The notes: generated by a model from the letters alone, not told the origin. DNA of 42,014 nucleotides from an uncultured Chloracidobacterium sp. (GCA_937966115.1 CALCKX010000062.1:1-42014), one strand, 5' to 3'. Shown: positions 28,384-38,012, numbered from the stretch's first letter. Numbers and translations are program-made.

Positions 28384-30237
28384 TCATAGCAAGGCTTTGC
28401 AGCGCGCGATGAGCTCCGAGATCTTGAACGGCTTGCCCGCCACCTTGTTGATGCTCACCGTGTCCGTCAGAAAGGCGCTTCGGATGAGCAGGTTGAGCTG
28501 ACCTAAATTGAGTTCGGCCACGGCCACGCGCTTGAAACGCTTGAGAGCATCGCCCAGGTTGCGCGGGAAAGGGTTGAGGTAGCGCAAGTGCGCGTTGGAA
28601 ACGCGATACCCCTGCCGGCGCAACTCTTCCGTCGCCGTGGCGATGGCCCCATACGTCCCGCCCCAGCCCAGAATCAGCAAGTCGCCCTCAGGATCGCCCT
28701 CCACCGTCAAGTCAGGGATGTGGTTGGCAATTCGGGCGATCTTCTCGGCGCGCAGCCGCACCATGAAATCGTGGTTGGCTGGGTCATAGCTCACGTTACC
28801 GGTGCGATGCTGCTTTTCCAGCCCGCCGATGCGGTGCTCTAGTCCCGGCGTGCCCGGCACAGCCCACGGGCGGGACAGGGTTTGCTCATCGCGCTCGTAA
28901 GGCAGAAAGCCGGTCGGGTCTTGGCGCAAGGCTTGCCTCATCGCCGGCAGCTCGGATAGCTGCGGAATCTTCCACGGCTCGGCCCCGTTGGCGATATAGC
29001 CATCCGACAGATAAAAGACTGGCGTCATAAAGGTGACGGCCAGCCGGACCGCCTCAACCGCCATGTGGAAACAGTCGCTGGGCGACGCGGGCGCGACCAC
29101 GGCGACCGGGCACTCGCCATTGCGACCATAAAGCGCCTGGAGCAGGTCCGCCTGCTCGGTCTTGGTCGGCAGCCCGGTCGAGGGGCCGCCGCGCTGGACA
29201 TTGACGATGACGACCGGCAGCTCGGTCATCACCGCCAAGCCGATGGCTTCGCTCTTCAGGCACACGCCCGGGCCGCTGGTTCCCGTCAGCCCGATGTGCC
29301 CGGCAAAGGCCGCGCCAATGGCCGCGCCCATGGCGGCGATTTCATCCTCGGCCTGAAAGGACTTGACGCCAAAATTTTTGAGCCGCGATAGCTCATGCAG
29401 GATATCGGAGGCTGGCGTAATAGGATAGCTGCCGTAAAACAGCGGGCGCCCAGTTAGCTCCGCCGCCGCGACAAAGCCCAGCGCGGTCGCCTCGTTGCCG
29501 GTGATTTTACGGTACTTGCCCGGCGGCAGGCTGGCTTTCCGCACCCGGTAGTGGGTGGTGAAAATCTCAGTGGTGTCGGCGTAGTCATAGCCCGCCTTGA
29601 GCGTTCGCCGGTTGGCTTCGGCAATTTCGGGCTTGGCGCCAAACTTTTGGTCAATCCACCGGTAGGTCGGCTCCAGCGGGCGGTCGAAGAGCGCGAAAAC
29701 AATGCCGAGCGCAAAGAAGTTTTTGCAGCGCTCCTTGTTGCGCTTGGTCATCTCGATTTCGGTCAGCGCGTTGTAGGTCAGATCGGTGATGGGAATCGAG
29801 ATCAGCCGGTAGCCCTTGAGCGAGCCGTCCGTCAGCGGGTTCGAGACGTAGCCCGCCTTGTCGAGATTAGACTTGATGAACTCGTTCTCATTGACAATCA
29901 GGATGCCGCCCTCATGCAGGTCCGGCAGATTGACCTTGAGCGCCGCCGGGTTCATGGCTACCAGGACATCCGGCTCATCCCCCGGCGTGCGAATGTCCAG
30001 GCTTGAAAAGTTGACCTGAAAGCCTGACACGCCGGGCAGGCTGCCCTGCGGCGCGCGGATTTCAGCCGGGAAATCAGGCAGCGTGCTGATGTCGTTGCCA
30101 AGGAGCGCGGCCGTGTTAGTGAACTGCGTGCCGGTCAACTGCATGCCGTCGCCCGAATCGCCCGCGAAGCGAATGGTGACGGAGGTCACTTCCTGAATCT
30201 TTTCTTCGGCATTGCCAAGAATGGCTGTGGATGACAT
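28384..30237 (-). CDS. korA: 2-oxoacid (2-oxoglutarate):ferredoxin oxidoreductase, fused gamma-alpha subunit
   Basis: A 617-residue protein with an N-terminal gamma domain ([20 protein letters not shown], about 20-39, to about 200) joined to the alpha pyrimidine-binding domain ([38 protein letters not shown] region, [39 protein letters not shown]) and a C-terminal transketolase-like domain ([20 protein letters not shown]). GGAG is 9 nt before the ATG. 64 bp separate it from korB. The order korA-korB and domain fusion match KorAB of bacteria and archaea. Confidence 0.93.
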   Translation of the reverse strand: MSSTAILGNAEEKIQEVTSVTIRFAGDSGDGMQLTGTQFTNTAALLGNDISTLPDFPAEIRAPQGSLPGVSGFQVNFSSLDIRTPGDEPDVLVAMNPAALKVNLPDLHEGGILIVNENEFIKSNLDKAGYVSNPLTDGSLKGYRLISIPITDLTYNALTEIEMTKRNKERCKNFFALGIVFALFDRPLEPTYRWIDQKFGAKPEIAEANRRTLKAGYDYADTTEIFTTHYRVRKASLPPGKYRKITGNEATALGFVAAAELTGRPLFYGSYPITPASDILHELSRLKNFGVKSFQAEDEIAAMGAAIGAAFAGHIGLTGTSGPGVCLKSEAIGLAVMTELPVVIVNVQRGGPSTGLPTKTEQADLLQALYGRNGECPVAVVAPASPSDCFHMAVEAVRLAVTFMTPVFYLSDGYIANGAEPWKIPQLSELPAMRQALRQDPTGFLPYERDEQTLSRPWAVPGTPGLEHRIGGLEKQHRTGNVSYDPANHDFMVRLRAEKIARIANHIPDLTVEGDPEGDLLILGWGGTYGAIATATEELRRQGYRVSNAHLRYLNPFPRNLGDALKRFKRVAVAELNLGQLNLLIRSAFLTDTVSINKVAGKPFKISELIARCKALL

Positions 30238-30329
30238 CGGGTTATGCTCCGAGCGTTTTCAAGGGGTTTCCGGGCGTCGCGCAGACCGCGACGGGTCGGC
30301 GCGGGAAGGCCGTCTCTGGACGGCGCCGC

Positions 30330-30827
30330 TCAACCGCCCTCGACCGTGAGGCTCTTCTGATCCAGTTTCGGCGGGAGGTTGACGACATCCTGCGGGAAAT
30401 GCTCGACAATGAAGCTAATGATATGCCGCGTGGAAATCACGCCGAGAATGCCGCCGTCCATGTCGAGCACCGGCAAGTGGCGGTAGTTGCCGGCATCCAT
30501 CAGGCGCATGGCGTCCACAATGGCGGCGTCCTCGTGAATGGCGATCGGGTTCGGCGTCATCACGTCTTTCACCGGCGTGTCATAACTGACGTCGAGACCG
30601 ATGACTTTGAGCAGGTAATCCCGCTCCGTCACGATGCCCGCCAGTCGCCCTTCGACGCACACAAAGGCGTAGCCGGCGCGCTCCTCCATCATGGCCTTAA
30701 TGGCTTCGGCCAGCGACGTTTCCGGGGCGATAATCACCGGGCGCGAGGGTTCCAAGTGACGCACTTTCCAATTACGAATAATGTGTTCGAGAGGCATGTT
30801 CGCAGCGTCCGGCGCGGCCTTGGGCAT
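30330..30827 (-). CDS. Two-CBS-domain protein
   Basis: A 165-residue protein made of a tandem CBS pair (about 30-85 and 90-148): SLAEAIKAMMEERAGYAFV, GRLAGIVTERDYLLKVIG, VKDVMTPNPIAIHEDAAIVD and YRHLPVLDMDGGILGVISTR. Such Bateman modules bind adenine nucleotides and act as energy sensors. No other domain is attached. The ATG at 30827 has GGAG 8 nt before it; an ATG at 30797 is an alternative. It sits 92 bp upstream of korA on the same strand, so it may share the transcript and modulate the ferredoxin oxidoreductase; that link is only positional. Confidence 0.88.
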   Translation of the reverse strand: MPKAAPDAANMPLEHIIRNWKVRHLEPSRPVIIAPETSLAEAIKAMMEERAGYAFVCVEGRLAGIVTERDYLLKVIGLDVSYDTPVKDVMTPNPIAIHEDAAIVDAMRLMDAGNYRHLPVLDMDGGILGVISTRHIISFIVEHFPQDVVNLPPKLDQKSLTVEGG

Positions 30828-30994
30828 CCGCCGCGCTCCAGGGTGGGATGGCGCAGATCTGAGCGACCGGCGATGCGCGTCGCTGGGCGCAGGCGGATGC
30901 TATGTGAGAAATATCACCCTTGGCAATCCTTGCCTTTCAAGGCGCCGCGGACAACCGGCGCGCCGTGACTTAGCCAAGCCTGACCAAGCGCGGA

Positions 30995-31528
30995 TTACGC
31001 CGTGGCGGTCTCGTTCCGGGCGGCGGCCGGCGCCAGCTCGCGCGCAAGCCCGTCGCCCAGCAGCGTCGCGTTCAGATGCGTCGCCAGCGAGGACGCTTCG
31101 TCGGCGTCGAGACCGGTCAACAGCGATAACTCCTCGCCGCCCTGCCGAATGCCAATCACGCCCCACGCGCCGAAGAAGCGCGTCGCGGACGCATCATAGG
31201 CTTCGCCAAAAACATACAGGCGGTCGCCCGAGCGCTCGACCACCAGCTCCGGCAGGCCGGCGATGGCGCCCATCGCCCGGCGGAAAAGCAACCAGGTCGT
31301 GTAAAGCCCAGCCGCGCCCGCTACGAGAAAGATCAGCCTGTCCGGCGAAAATCCCTGCGCCAACCCGGCCGCCGCCGCCATCGTCGTGACAAAGGAAATC
31401 ACCGCGAAGCCAACGGCAATGAGCGATTTCAGAACATCCATCAGCTCGCCGGCGCGCGTCAGCCAGAGCTTGCGGTCGGTGAAGATGATGCCGCGACCAT
31501 TAGATAGCAAGTATGATTCGCGTTTCAT
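30995..31528 (-). CDS. Small two-helix membrane protein of unknown function
   Basis: A 177-residue protein from the ATG at 31528, with GAGG 6 nt upstream (the frame is open to 31579). It begins MKRESYLLSNGRGIIFTDRK, then has two hydrophobic hairpin helices (SLIAVGFAVISFVTTMAAAA and RLIFLVAGAAGLYTTWLLF), then a soluble C-terminal domain with LPELVVERSGDRLYVFGEAY, which looks like a beta-rich PH-like fold, though I cannot confirm it. I do not recognise the family. It lies between a CBS gene and another unknown gene on the same strand. Confidence 0.65.
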   Translation of the reverse strand: MKRESYLLSNGRGIIFTDRKLWLTRAGELMDVLKSLIAVGFAVISFVTTMAAAAGLAQGFSPDRLIFLVAGAAGLYTTWLLFRRAMGAIAGLPELVVERSGDRLYVFGEAYDASATRFFGAWGVIGIRQGGEELSLLTGLDADEASSLATHLNATLLGDGLARELAPAAARNETATA

Positions 31529-31653
31529 GATAATCCTCGCGAGACGGTATCGCGGCGCGGCTTCCAGCAAGCGCCGCATCCGGGACGCCTTTAGTTGTGC
31601 GCCTGCAAGCCGGCAAAGTCAATGTTTTTCAACGACCTTCCGCCGCGCGCCAG

Positions 31654-32727
31654 TCAGCGCAAGGTTAGCGCGAGGTAGTCAATGTAAGCGCGGTCGCCCG
31701 GCGCGACGCCGCGCGGGCGGCGCAGGGTTTGCAAGCAGGCCTCGAGAGCGCGGATCACGATGGCGGCGTCCATCTCGCGCTCGACGTTCTCCCGATGGAT
31801 TTGCCTGCATAGCGCCACCGCCTCGTCAATCGCCTGGAGAATGAACGCCACCGCGACAGCATCGGCTTCGAGCGGAATGTCAGCTCCCTGCGCCGTCGCC
31901 GCCAGCGCTGCCGTCAGCGCCTGCTCGACATCGGCGTCCGTCATGGCGGGATTGGGAACGGCGGCGTCGGCGACGTGGCGCTCGATGGAAAACGTCGTTC
32001 CGCGCGTCAAATCCTGCGTCATCGCCAGCCCGACGGCATCCTCGATGCCGTCGAGCCGGATGGCGCGCACCGGCGCGTCCCATCCAGGCGGACACAGGGT
32101 CAAGCGGTCTGACTCCATGAGCGCCGTCCGGTATCGGACATGGGCCGGCAGCGCGTAGCGCGGGTGGCGAGCGCCAAGCTGCTTTTTCTGCGCTCGGTCG
32201 GAAATGTAATAGGCGTCCAGGCCGCCCAGCGCGTTTTTCTTGATTTGCTCCGCGTAAGCGCTGGGCAGCGGATCGTCCGACACCGGGCAGAAAAACGCCC
32301 CCGGCGGCAGCGACACGGCGGGCAAGTCGTCAAACCGAGACACAAAGGCGGCGAAATCATCGGGCGGCGGCTTCTCAATGTATTCATTGATACGCTTGCC
32401 GTAGGCGAGCACGCGGGCTGCCTGAGCCAGGTCGGCCGGCAGCCAGCGAAAGGGCGCTTCATCCAGGCGCCGGCTGAGTTCATCCGTCGTCAACCGCTCG
32501 AAAAAGACCTTGATGATGCCATCGCGAAGCTCGTCAATGCAAAGCAGGGCGACATCCAGCAGGTCATTCTCGCTCGGCGTCGCATGGAGCAGAAAGCGCA
32601 GGCCCGCGTGGCGTCCCCAGGCCAGGCGGGGCGCGCTCGGATTAGGGGTCGGGTTGGTCAGCGCCCGTTCCCGAGTCGCCAGGCGCTGCTGCGCGCGAAG
32701 TTTTTGAGCTTTGGTTTTCTTGGGCAT
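31654..32727 (-). CDS. Conserved-looking hypothetical protein
   Basis: I do not recognise this 357-residue soluble protein. It starts at the ATG at 32727 (MPKKTKAQKLRAQQRLATRE), with a strongly basic N-terminal 30 residues that could bind nucleic acid; the frame continues to 32778. The rest is a mixed alpha/beta chain without obvious motif: LLDVALLCIDELRDGIIKVF, RWLPADLAQAARVLAYGKRI, ARHPRYALPAHVRYRTALME, and an all-helical C-terminus (about 255-350) rich in alanine. No signal peptide or membrane helix. Same strand as its neighbours. Confidence 0.65.
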   Translation of the reverse strand: MPKKTKAQKLRAQQRLATRERALTNPTPNPSAPRLAWGRHAGLRFLLHATPSENDLLDVALLCIDELRDGIIKVFFERLTTDELSRRLDEAPFRWLPADLAQAARVLAYGKRINEYIEKPPPDDFAAFVSRFDDLPAVSLPPGAFFCPVSDDPLPSAYAEQIKKNALGGLDAYYISDRAQKKQLGARHPRYALPAHVRYRTALMESDRLTLCPPGWDAPVRAIRLDGIEDAVGLAMTQDLTRGTTFSIERHVADAAVPNPAMTDADVEQALTAALAATAQGADIPLEADAVAVAFILQAIDEAVALCRQIHRENVEREMDAAIVIRALEACLQTLRRPRGVAPGDRAYIDYLALTLR

Positions 32728-32838
32728 AAAGCGAATGCGCAGGGGCGAGCGCGCGCGCCGGGCGCCGGCGGGCGGCAAGCGCCCCGTCCAGCGGCAACCC
32801 GCCTTGAAAACTGGGAAAGCGGCGTCTTGAGGCGCGCC

Positions 32839-33303
32839 TCAGAGGATGGGCGGCGGGGCCGGGCGATTCAGCACGGCGATGGTGAGGCGACTGACGCACG
32901 TCAGCCGCCCATCGTCATCGCGGATTTTGATGTCCCAGACATGGGTGCTTGACCCAATATGCAGCGCCGTCACCGTACCCTGAACATAGCCCTCGCGGAC
33001 GGCGCGGGTATGGTTGGCGTTGATCTCCAACCCGACAATCAGGCGCTCCGGCGCGACAAGATGCGACGCGACGCTGCCGAGCGTTTCCGCCAGCGCGACG
33101 GAAGCGCCGCCATGGAGGATGCCAAAGGGCTGCTTCGTCCGGTCGTCCACCGGCATGCGCGCCTGCAGGAACGTCGTCGTCGCTTCAGTGAACTCAATTC
33201 CCAGACAGGCCGCCAAGCCGAACCGCGTCGAGTTGAGCGATGCCGGGTCAATGCCAGCGGGAAAGACAGCGGGAAAGCCAGACGATGGTTGTGACTCGCT
33301 CAT
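32839..33303 (-). CDS. PaaI/YbdB-like hotdog-fold acyl-CoA thioesterase
   Basis: A 154-residue hotdog protein starting MSESQPSSGFPAVFPAG. The diagnostic FGILHGGASVALAETLGSVA (HGG with the catalytic acidic residue in the following helix) and LEINANHTRAVREGYVQGTV are typical of 4HBT/PaaI thioesterases that hydrolyse acyl- or aryl-CoA. The frame is open to 33588 in this phase but the upstream part overlaps HMG-CoA reductase and is a shadow. It follows that gene by 128 bp on the same strand. Substrate unknown; 1,4-dihydroxy-2-naphthoyl-CoA hydrolase (menaquinone synthesis) is one possibility in this family. Confidence 0.86.
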   Translation of the reverse strand: MSESQPSSGFPAVFPAGIDPASLNSTRFGLAACLGIEFTEATTTFLQARMPVDDRTKQPFGILHGGASVALAETLGSVASHLVAPERLIVGLEINANHTRAVREGYVQGTVTALHIGSSTHVWDIKIRDDDGRLTCVSRLTIAVLNRPAPPPIL

Positions 33304-33431
33304 AGAAAGCTTGCTAACGGCTTGACGGTTGCGGGAGTCGCGGCGCGAGCGCTCGGGCCGCGACTCGCCGGGTCTAAAGGGCGCGCCAGCCGCCAAGGCT
33401 GACAGCCAGCTGACAGCCAGCGGCTGACCGG

Positions 33432-34601
33432 TTATCGGTTGCGCCCGTATTGCTCGTGGCTTGACACCCAATCGTGGGAGCTGATGGCCGAGGCCAGCGA
33501 AAGCTCGCCCGCCAAGACGACCGCCGCCACGATTTCGGCAAGCCTGTTGACATTGCCAGGACCATCGCAGCCAAGCAGCTTCAGGCACTCCTTCTGGGTC
33601 GGCAGCGAGGTGCCGCCGCCATAGGTCGCGACGATGAGCGACGGGATCGTGATCGAGAGGTAGAGCGCGTCTTCCGGAGTTCGCTCGCAGTATAGAATGG
33701 CGGCCGACGACTCCGACACATTGGCGACGTCCTGCCCCGTCGCGATGAACATCGCGGTCACGCCATTGGCCGAATGGGCGCCATTGTTATTGACGCCCGA
33801 CATGAAGCCGCCGATGGACTGCACCTGGAAGTGATAGTGCAGCGACTCCGGCGAGGTGCGCATCACCTGCCGCAGCAGGTCGCCGGGAATTGTCGCTTCC
33901 GCCGTAACCCGCTTGCCCCGCGTCATGATGCTGTTGATTTGCGAGGCTTTTTTGTCCGTGGCGAAGTTCGACTCCAAAAACCACCGGACGACCTTGCCGT
34001 GATTTTGCACAATCCACTGACAGGCGACGTAGGTCGCGCGGCCCACCATGTTTTGCCCGGCGGCGTCGCCGGTCGCGTAATTGAAGCGCGTGTAAAGAAA
34101 CTTGTTCGACTGATAAAACTCGATATTGAGCAGCTTGCCAATCCGAGTCGTGGATTCAGCCGCCGCCTTGACCTGGTCGAAGTTCTCGCGCAGCCACTTG
34201 GCGAAATCGCGGGCGTCGCGGGCGTTTTGGAAAATGAACACCGGCGCGCGCTGCATTTGGTCCGCCGAGACCGTGCAGGTCACGCCGCCGGACATGGTCA
34301 GCGCCTTCATGCCGCGGTTGTAGCTCGCCACGAGCGTTCCTTCCGAAGTCGCCAGCGGCACGAGAAACTCGCCCTGCGCATGCTCGCCGTGAATGAGAAT
34401 TGGCCCGGCCAGCCCAATTGGCACCTGCGCGACGCCAATGAAGCTCTCGATGTTGCCGCGACATATGTGCGGATCGAATGAGTAATGGCTGACGTGCCGG
34501 AGCGGCTCGCCTATCCGCTGCTGAACCAGGTCCTGCCGCTGCCGAATGATTTCCTCGGCATAGTCATCTTCTTTACTGTATGGAACGCGCACAGAGGCCA
34601 T
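33432..34601 (-). CDS. Hydroxymethylglutaryl-CoA reductase (class I type)
   Basis: HMG-CoA reductase makes mevalonate from HMG-CoA. The 389-residue protein is the catalytic domain only, without membrane helices. Visible are GPILIHGEHAQGEFLVPLAT, catalytic Glu in ATSEGTLVASYNRG (E87), TGDAAGQNMVGRAT (177-190), catalytic Lys in NFATDKK (K217 or K218), Asp in ATGQDVANVSESSA (D291), the Gly-rich YGGGTSLPTQ and a C-terminal His in AISSHDW (H376). The GQD-x-AN and DKK spacing suits class I (NADPH, eukaryote/archaea-like) rather than class II, tentatively. AGGAG stands before the ATG. No other mevalonate-pathway gene is in the window. Confidence 0.92.
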   Translation of the reverse strand: MASVRVPYSKEDDYAEEIIRQRQDLVQQRIGEPLRHVSHYSFDPHICRGNIESFIGVAQVPIGLAGPILIHGEHAQGEFLVPLATSEGTLVASYNRGMKALTMSGGVTCTVSADQMQRAPVFIFQNARDARDFAKWLRENFDQVKAAAESTTRIGKLLNIEFYQSNKFLYTRFNYATGDAAGQNMVGRATYVACQWIVQNHGKVVRWFLESNFATDKKASQINSIMTRGKRVTAEATIPGDLLRQVMRTSPESLHYHFQVQSIGGFMSGVNNNGAHSANGVTAMFIATGQDVANVSESSAAILYCERTPEDALYLSITIPSLIVATYGGGTSLPTQKECLKLLGCDGPGNVNRLAEIVAAVVLAGELSLASAISSHDWVSSHEQYGRNR

Positions 34602-34919
34602 AGTTAGTTCTCCTTGGGATCAAGAATGCAAGGTCGAGGAGCGCAGACGTGAACAGCGCGCGTTATACATCACCGCCGTCGCGCGTCAACCCCGATTTAT
34701 CGGCGCGCGGGGACGCGGGTCTCGGGCTGTCACTTTCGCACTTTGACCGGCGTTTGACAAACCCAAGCCCGCTTGTCAGCATCAGAGCTTCGTCGAATTT
34801 CTGGTATCGGCTGTCTCCAGACACTCCTGGCCCGGTTGAGCCGGGAGCGTCGTCGAGTCCAAACAACGCGGCCGGCCCGCGCCCTACCCACTGAACCACT
34901 CTAGGAGAGCTTATTTGCC
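34602..34919. other. Intergenic region between divergent HMG-CoA reductase and TPR-like gene
   Basis: 318 bases without a believable gene. The left edge holds the ribosome-binding site of HMG-CoA reductase, and the right edge AGGAG 11 bases before the next start. An imperfect hairpin CTCCTGGC...GCCGGGAG lies at about 34824-34847 with no T-run. Promoters for both divergent genes must be here, but I could not fix them. Confidence 0.45.
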
Positions 34920-35906
34920 ATGAAGACCGTTTCGATTGCCGTCCTGAGCCTTGCGCTGACCGTGGGGCCGCTTGGTTCCGCCGCTATCGCTCGCACAGCC
35001 CGGGCGGCGCAGGAACAAGACAACGCCGCCAAGCAGCGAAAAGAGTACGACGAATATAAGAAGATCGAAGCCGAGCAGGATCCGGTCAGAAAGCTCGAGA
35101 TGGCGCGCGCCTTCTTCGAGGCTGACCCGACGCCGACCTATGTCAAATACGTCCAGGGACAGGTCAATGCCGCTCGTTACGCGCTTTTCACCCGCTACAA
35201 GGAAGCTGGCGATCTGCCCAATGCCGCCAAGATTGCCGACGAGTATGTGGCGTCGGTGCCCGAAACCGACCTTTTCTTCGCCTTTCAACTGACAACCCTG
35301 GCCGAAAGCAAAGCCCTTAAGAAGGGCGTTTCGGCGGCGGCAGCGGGGGATTGGGCCGAAGCCGCCAAGCATGCCGCCAAGTCGCTCAAGCTGGTGGTCG
35401 AGGAAAACAAGAGCGAGGCCATGCTTTATGACGCCAAGACCACGACGTGGGACAAGGTCAAGCCAGGCTTCGTCGCCTACTTCCATCGCCTTCAGGCGCT
35501 CGCCCACTTCACGGCCAAGCGCAACGAGGAGGCTGAAAAGGAGCTTCTCGCCTCCATCGCGGCGAAGTGCGACGCCTACCCGGATGTGTACTTTCTGCTC
35601 GGGCAAATCCACAACGCCCGGTATGACGAGAAGGCGGAAGCGTTCAACAAGCTGGACGCGGAGGCCCAAGCCGGCGAGAAAGGACAGCAGCTTTTGCAGA
35701 CGGCCAAGGATGAGGCCAAGAAAGCGTCTGAATTTTTCGCCCGCGGCATCCTCATTGCCGAGGCGTCGCCAAACAAGGACGCTTACAAGACGGTTGTCGC
35801 CAACGCCCGCAAGGAGCTTGAGGAAGCCTACGAAATTTGGAACGATGGCAAAAAGGACGGGCTGGACGACTACTCGATGAGCTTCAAGTCGAGCTGCCAG
35901 CCATAG
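34920..35906 (+). CDS. Exported TPR-like repeat protein of unknown function
   Basis: A 328-residue protein with a signal peptide (MKTVSIAVLSLALTVGPLGS, cleavage likely after AARA-like ARTARA) and an all-helical mature part rich in Ala, Lys and Glu. Helical pairs such as AEAAKHAAKSLKLVVEENKS, LQALAHFTAKRNEEAEKELL and YFLLGQIHNARYDEKAEAFN look like degenerate tetratricopeptide repeats. AGGAG precedes the ATG. Proteins like this are common in acidobacterial periplasm and act as scaffolds for protein interaction. It leads a plus-strand group with rnc downstream (45 bp). Confidence 0.75.
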   Translation: MKTVSIAVLSLALTVGPLGSAAIARTARAAQEQDNAAKQRKEYDEYKKIEAEQDPVRKLEMARAFFEADPTPTYVKYVQGQVNAARYALFTRYKEAGDLPNAAKIADEYVASVPETDLFFAFQLTTLAESKALKKGVSAAAAGDWAEAAKHAAKSLKLVVEENKSEAMLYDAKTTTWDKVKPGFVAYFHRLQALAHFTAKRNEEAEKELLASIAAKCDAYPDVYFLLGQIHNARYDEKAEAFNKLDAEAQAGEKGQQLLQTAKDEAKKASEFFARGILIAEASPNKDAYKTVVANARKELEEAYEIWNDGKKDGLDDYSMSFKSSCQP

Positions 35907-35951
35907 CGCCGGGGCGGGTGGCCGGTTGCCGCTCATGACGGGTTACGACCG

Positions 35952-36686
35952 ATGAAGCGTGGCAGCAAAGCTTTCGACGATCAGATGGCCCAGCTTGAAG
36001 CCAGGCTGGGCCATTCGTTTGCCCGGCGCGAGCTGCTGGCGGAAGCCATCACGCACCGCTCATACGCCGCGGAACACCCGCCGACCCCGCACAATGAGCG
36101 CCTCGAATTTCTCGGCGACGCCGTGCTGGGGTTCATTCTTTGCGCCTGGCTCGTCGAGCAGTTCCCGCGCGCGAGCGAAGGCGAGCTGGCCAAGGCCAAG
36201 GGACACCTGGCGGCATCCGCCCAGCTAGCCCGCGCCGCGGAGCGGATTGGGCTAGGGGACGCCCTCCGCATGGGACGCAACGAGGAGCGGCAGGGCGGGC
36301 GCCTCAAGCAAACCATTCTCGAAAACGCCTTTGAAGCCGTCATCGCGGCCCTTTATCTCGACGGGGGCATCGCTGTCGCCACGCAGGCGGCGCGGCGGAT
36401 TTTCGCCGCGGACATCGCCGCGCTCGATTTTGCGCGCATCGCCGCGCTCGACGCCAAAACCGCGCTCCAGGACTGGCTGCGTCTCCAGCGGCGGCCGCTG
36501 CCCGCTTACGAGACCATCGCCATTGAAGGGCAGTCGCACCAGCCGACCTTTCACGTCACCATAGCCATTGAGGGCCGCCGGCTTGGCGAAGGGCGCGGCT
36601 CCAGTCGCAAGGCGGCGGAACAGGTCGCCGCCGCCATGGCCCTTGAGCGACTCAAGTCCGAGGTCGGAGACCATGACAGCCGCTGA
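35952..36686 (+). CDS. rnc: Ribonuclease III
   Basis: RNase III cleaves double-stranded RNA in rRNA maturation and mRNA decay. 244 residues with the nuclease signature NERLEFLGDAVL (48-59), the second metal-binding region ENAFEAVIAALYLDGG, and a C-terminal double-stranded RNA-binding domain (about 165-240) with DAKTALQDWLRLQ, PTFHVTIAIEGRRLGEGRGSSRKAAEQ. Order and length are normal. Its 3' end overlaps the start of the next gene by 14 bases. An alternative ATG is at 35985 but the longer start retains the N-terminal helix normal in the family. Confidence 0.96.
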   Translation: MKRGSKAFDDQMAQLEARLGHSFARRELLAEAITHRSYAAEHPPTPHNERLEFLGDAVLGFILCAWLVEQFPRASEGELAKAKGHLAASAQLARAAERIGLGDALRMGRNEERQGGRLKQTILENAFEAVIAALYLDGGIAVATQAARRIFAADIAALDFARIAALDAKTALQDWLRLQRRPLPAYETIAIEGQSHQPTFHVTIAIEGRRLGEGRGSSRKAAEQVAAAMALERLKSEVGDHDSR

Positions 36687-38007
36687 GGCGCCGCCCCCGG
36701 CTTCCAGGTCGCGCCGCTGGCGGCGGCTGGCGCTGGTCGGCGCGGCCGTCCCGACGCTATCGCTTCTCCTCCTCTTCGCCGCGCCGCGGCTCATCCCGAG
36801 CGGCTGGCTCATCCCGCGCCTAGAGAGCCTGCTGAGTCGGGCGCTCGGCGTTCCAGTTCGCATCGCCGACGCGCAGGCGACCTCATTTCTTCCGCTCACG
36901 ATTGAAGTTCGGGATGTCACGCTTGGGCAAAACCGCCCCGCGGACCGGCTGGCCGGCGCCATCCGGCGCGCCGAGTTTGGCATCGGCTGGCTCGACCTTT
37001 TCCGCCGGCGCCCGACCTTCACGCACTTGACGCTGACGGAAGCCGACCTCCGACTAGCCAGCGGCGCGGCGACCAGCGCGCCGGCGGCGCAGCGGTCGCC
37101 ACGGGCCCGACCGACGGCCTGGCCGGCTGCCCTGTGGCTGCGCGCCGCCGCGCCGGCTGACGAAGGCAGCGAAGCCTTCGCCATCGAGCGGCTCAGGGTG
37201 CGCAACAGCCGCTTGCAGTGGATGAGCGCCCCGTTGGCCTTTGAGCGCCTGGAAACGGAAGGGCGCGTTCAGGGGCGCGAAGTCGCGCTCGGGCGCTCGA
37301 CCGCCGCCTGGCTGGGCGGCGCGCTGGAGGCTAGCGCCATTCGCCTGACCTTCGAGCCGACGCGACTCCGCTTCGCTGTCACGGGACGACTCGCGGACAT
37401 CGCGGTTGAAAAGCTGACGACTCCGCCGGAAACGCCCGCCGTGATCGGCGTCGGGACCTTTCGAATGGATGTCGCGGGACAGTACGCCTACGCGACCCAG
37501 TCCTTTGAAAGCCTCGACGGCTCGGGCGACGCGGCGCTGCGCGATGGCCGCCTGACCCGCATTCGACCGGGGGCTATCGGGCGAACGATGACGCCCCCTT
37601 CGCTCCCCGCGCAAATTGGCGGCTTCGACCTGAGTCCGCTGCGCGAGCGATGGCTGGGCGCGCCGCCGCCCGCCTCCGAGGCGCCGTCCCAGGCGGCGCC
37701 GGCGACGGATGAAGGGCTGGCGTTTCAGCAACTAGCGTTTCGCTTCGCGCTGGAAGGCGCGACCGTCAAGCTCGACGGGCTGACCTGCGACATCGAGGGA
37801 GGACGGCAGGTCACGGGCCGCGGCGCGATTTCGCTCGCCGAGCGTCCATCCCGGATTGACTTCGACCTCCAGTTTCCATTGACATTTCTTACCGGCGGCG
37901 GGACGCTGCCGGTATTGGATGCGCTCGGCGAGCGCCAGCTCGTTCCGGTTCGCGTCACCGGAACGCTCGAGCGTCCGACGGTTGAAATCCTGGGCTTGCG
38001 AAGGTAG
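36673..38007 (+). CDS. AsmA-like membrane-anchored protein
   Basis: A 444-residue protein with one N-terminal transmembrane anchor (WRRLALVGAAVPTLSLLLLF, about 16-35) and a long periplasmic beta-rich domain. The text LESLLSRALGVPVRIADAQA, FLPLTIEVRDVTLGQ and FGIGWLDLFRRRPTFTHLTL is typical of AsmA/YhdP-type proteins, which may form bridges for lipid transfer between membranes; the C-terminus (GRGAISLAERPSRIDFDLQF, VRVTGTLERPTVEILG) is AsmA-like as well. The ATG at 36673 lies within the rnc end and gives translational overlap; the frame extends further up without a start signal. Confidence 0.75.
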   Translation: MTAAEAPPPASRSRRWRRLALVGAAVPTLSLLLLFAAPRLIPSGWLIPRLESLLSRALGVPVRIADAQATSFLPLTIEVRDVTLGQNRPADRLAGAIRRAEFGIGWLDLFRRRPTFTHLTLTEADLRLASGAATSAPAAQRSPRARPTAWPAALWLRAAAPADEGSEAFAIERLRVRNSRLQWMSAPLAFERLETEGRVQGREVALGRSTAAWLGGALEASAIRLTFEPTRLRFAVTGRLADIAVEKLTTPPETPAVIGVGTFRMDVAGQYAYATQSFESLDGSGDAALRDGRLTRIRPGAIGRTMTPPSLPAQIGGFDLSPLRERWLGAPPPASEAPSQAAPATDEGLAFQQLAFRFALEGATVKLDGLTCDIEGGRQVTGRGAISLAERPSRIDFDLQFPLTFLTGGGTLPVLDALGERQLVPVRVTGTLERPTVEILGLRR

Positions 38008-38012
38008 GCGCT

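Noticed and set aside
34911-35936. 341-residue open frame on the minus strand
   Set aside because: Antisense to the exported TPR-like gene, which has a signal peptide and a ribosome-binding site.
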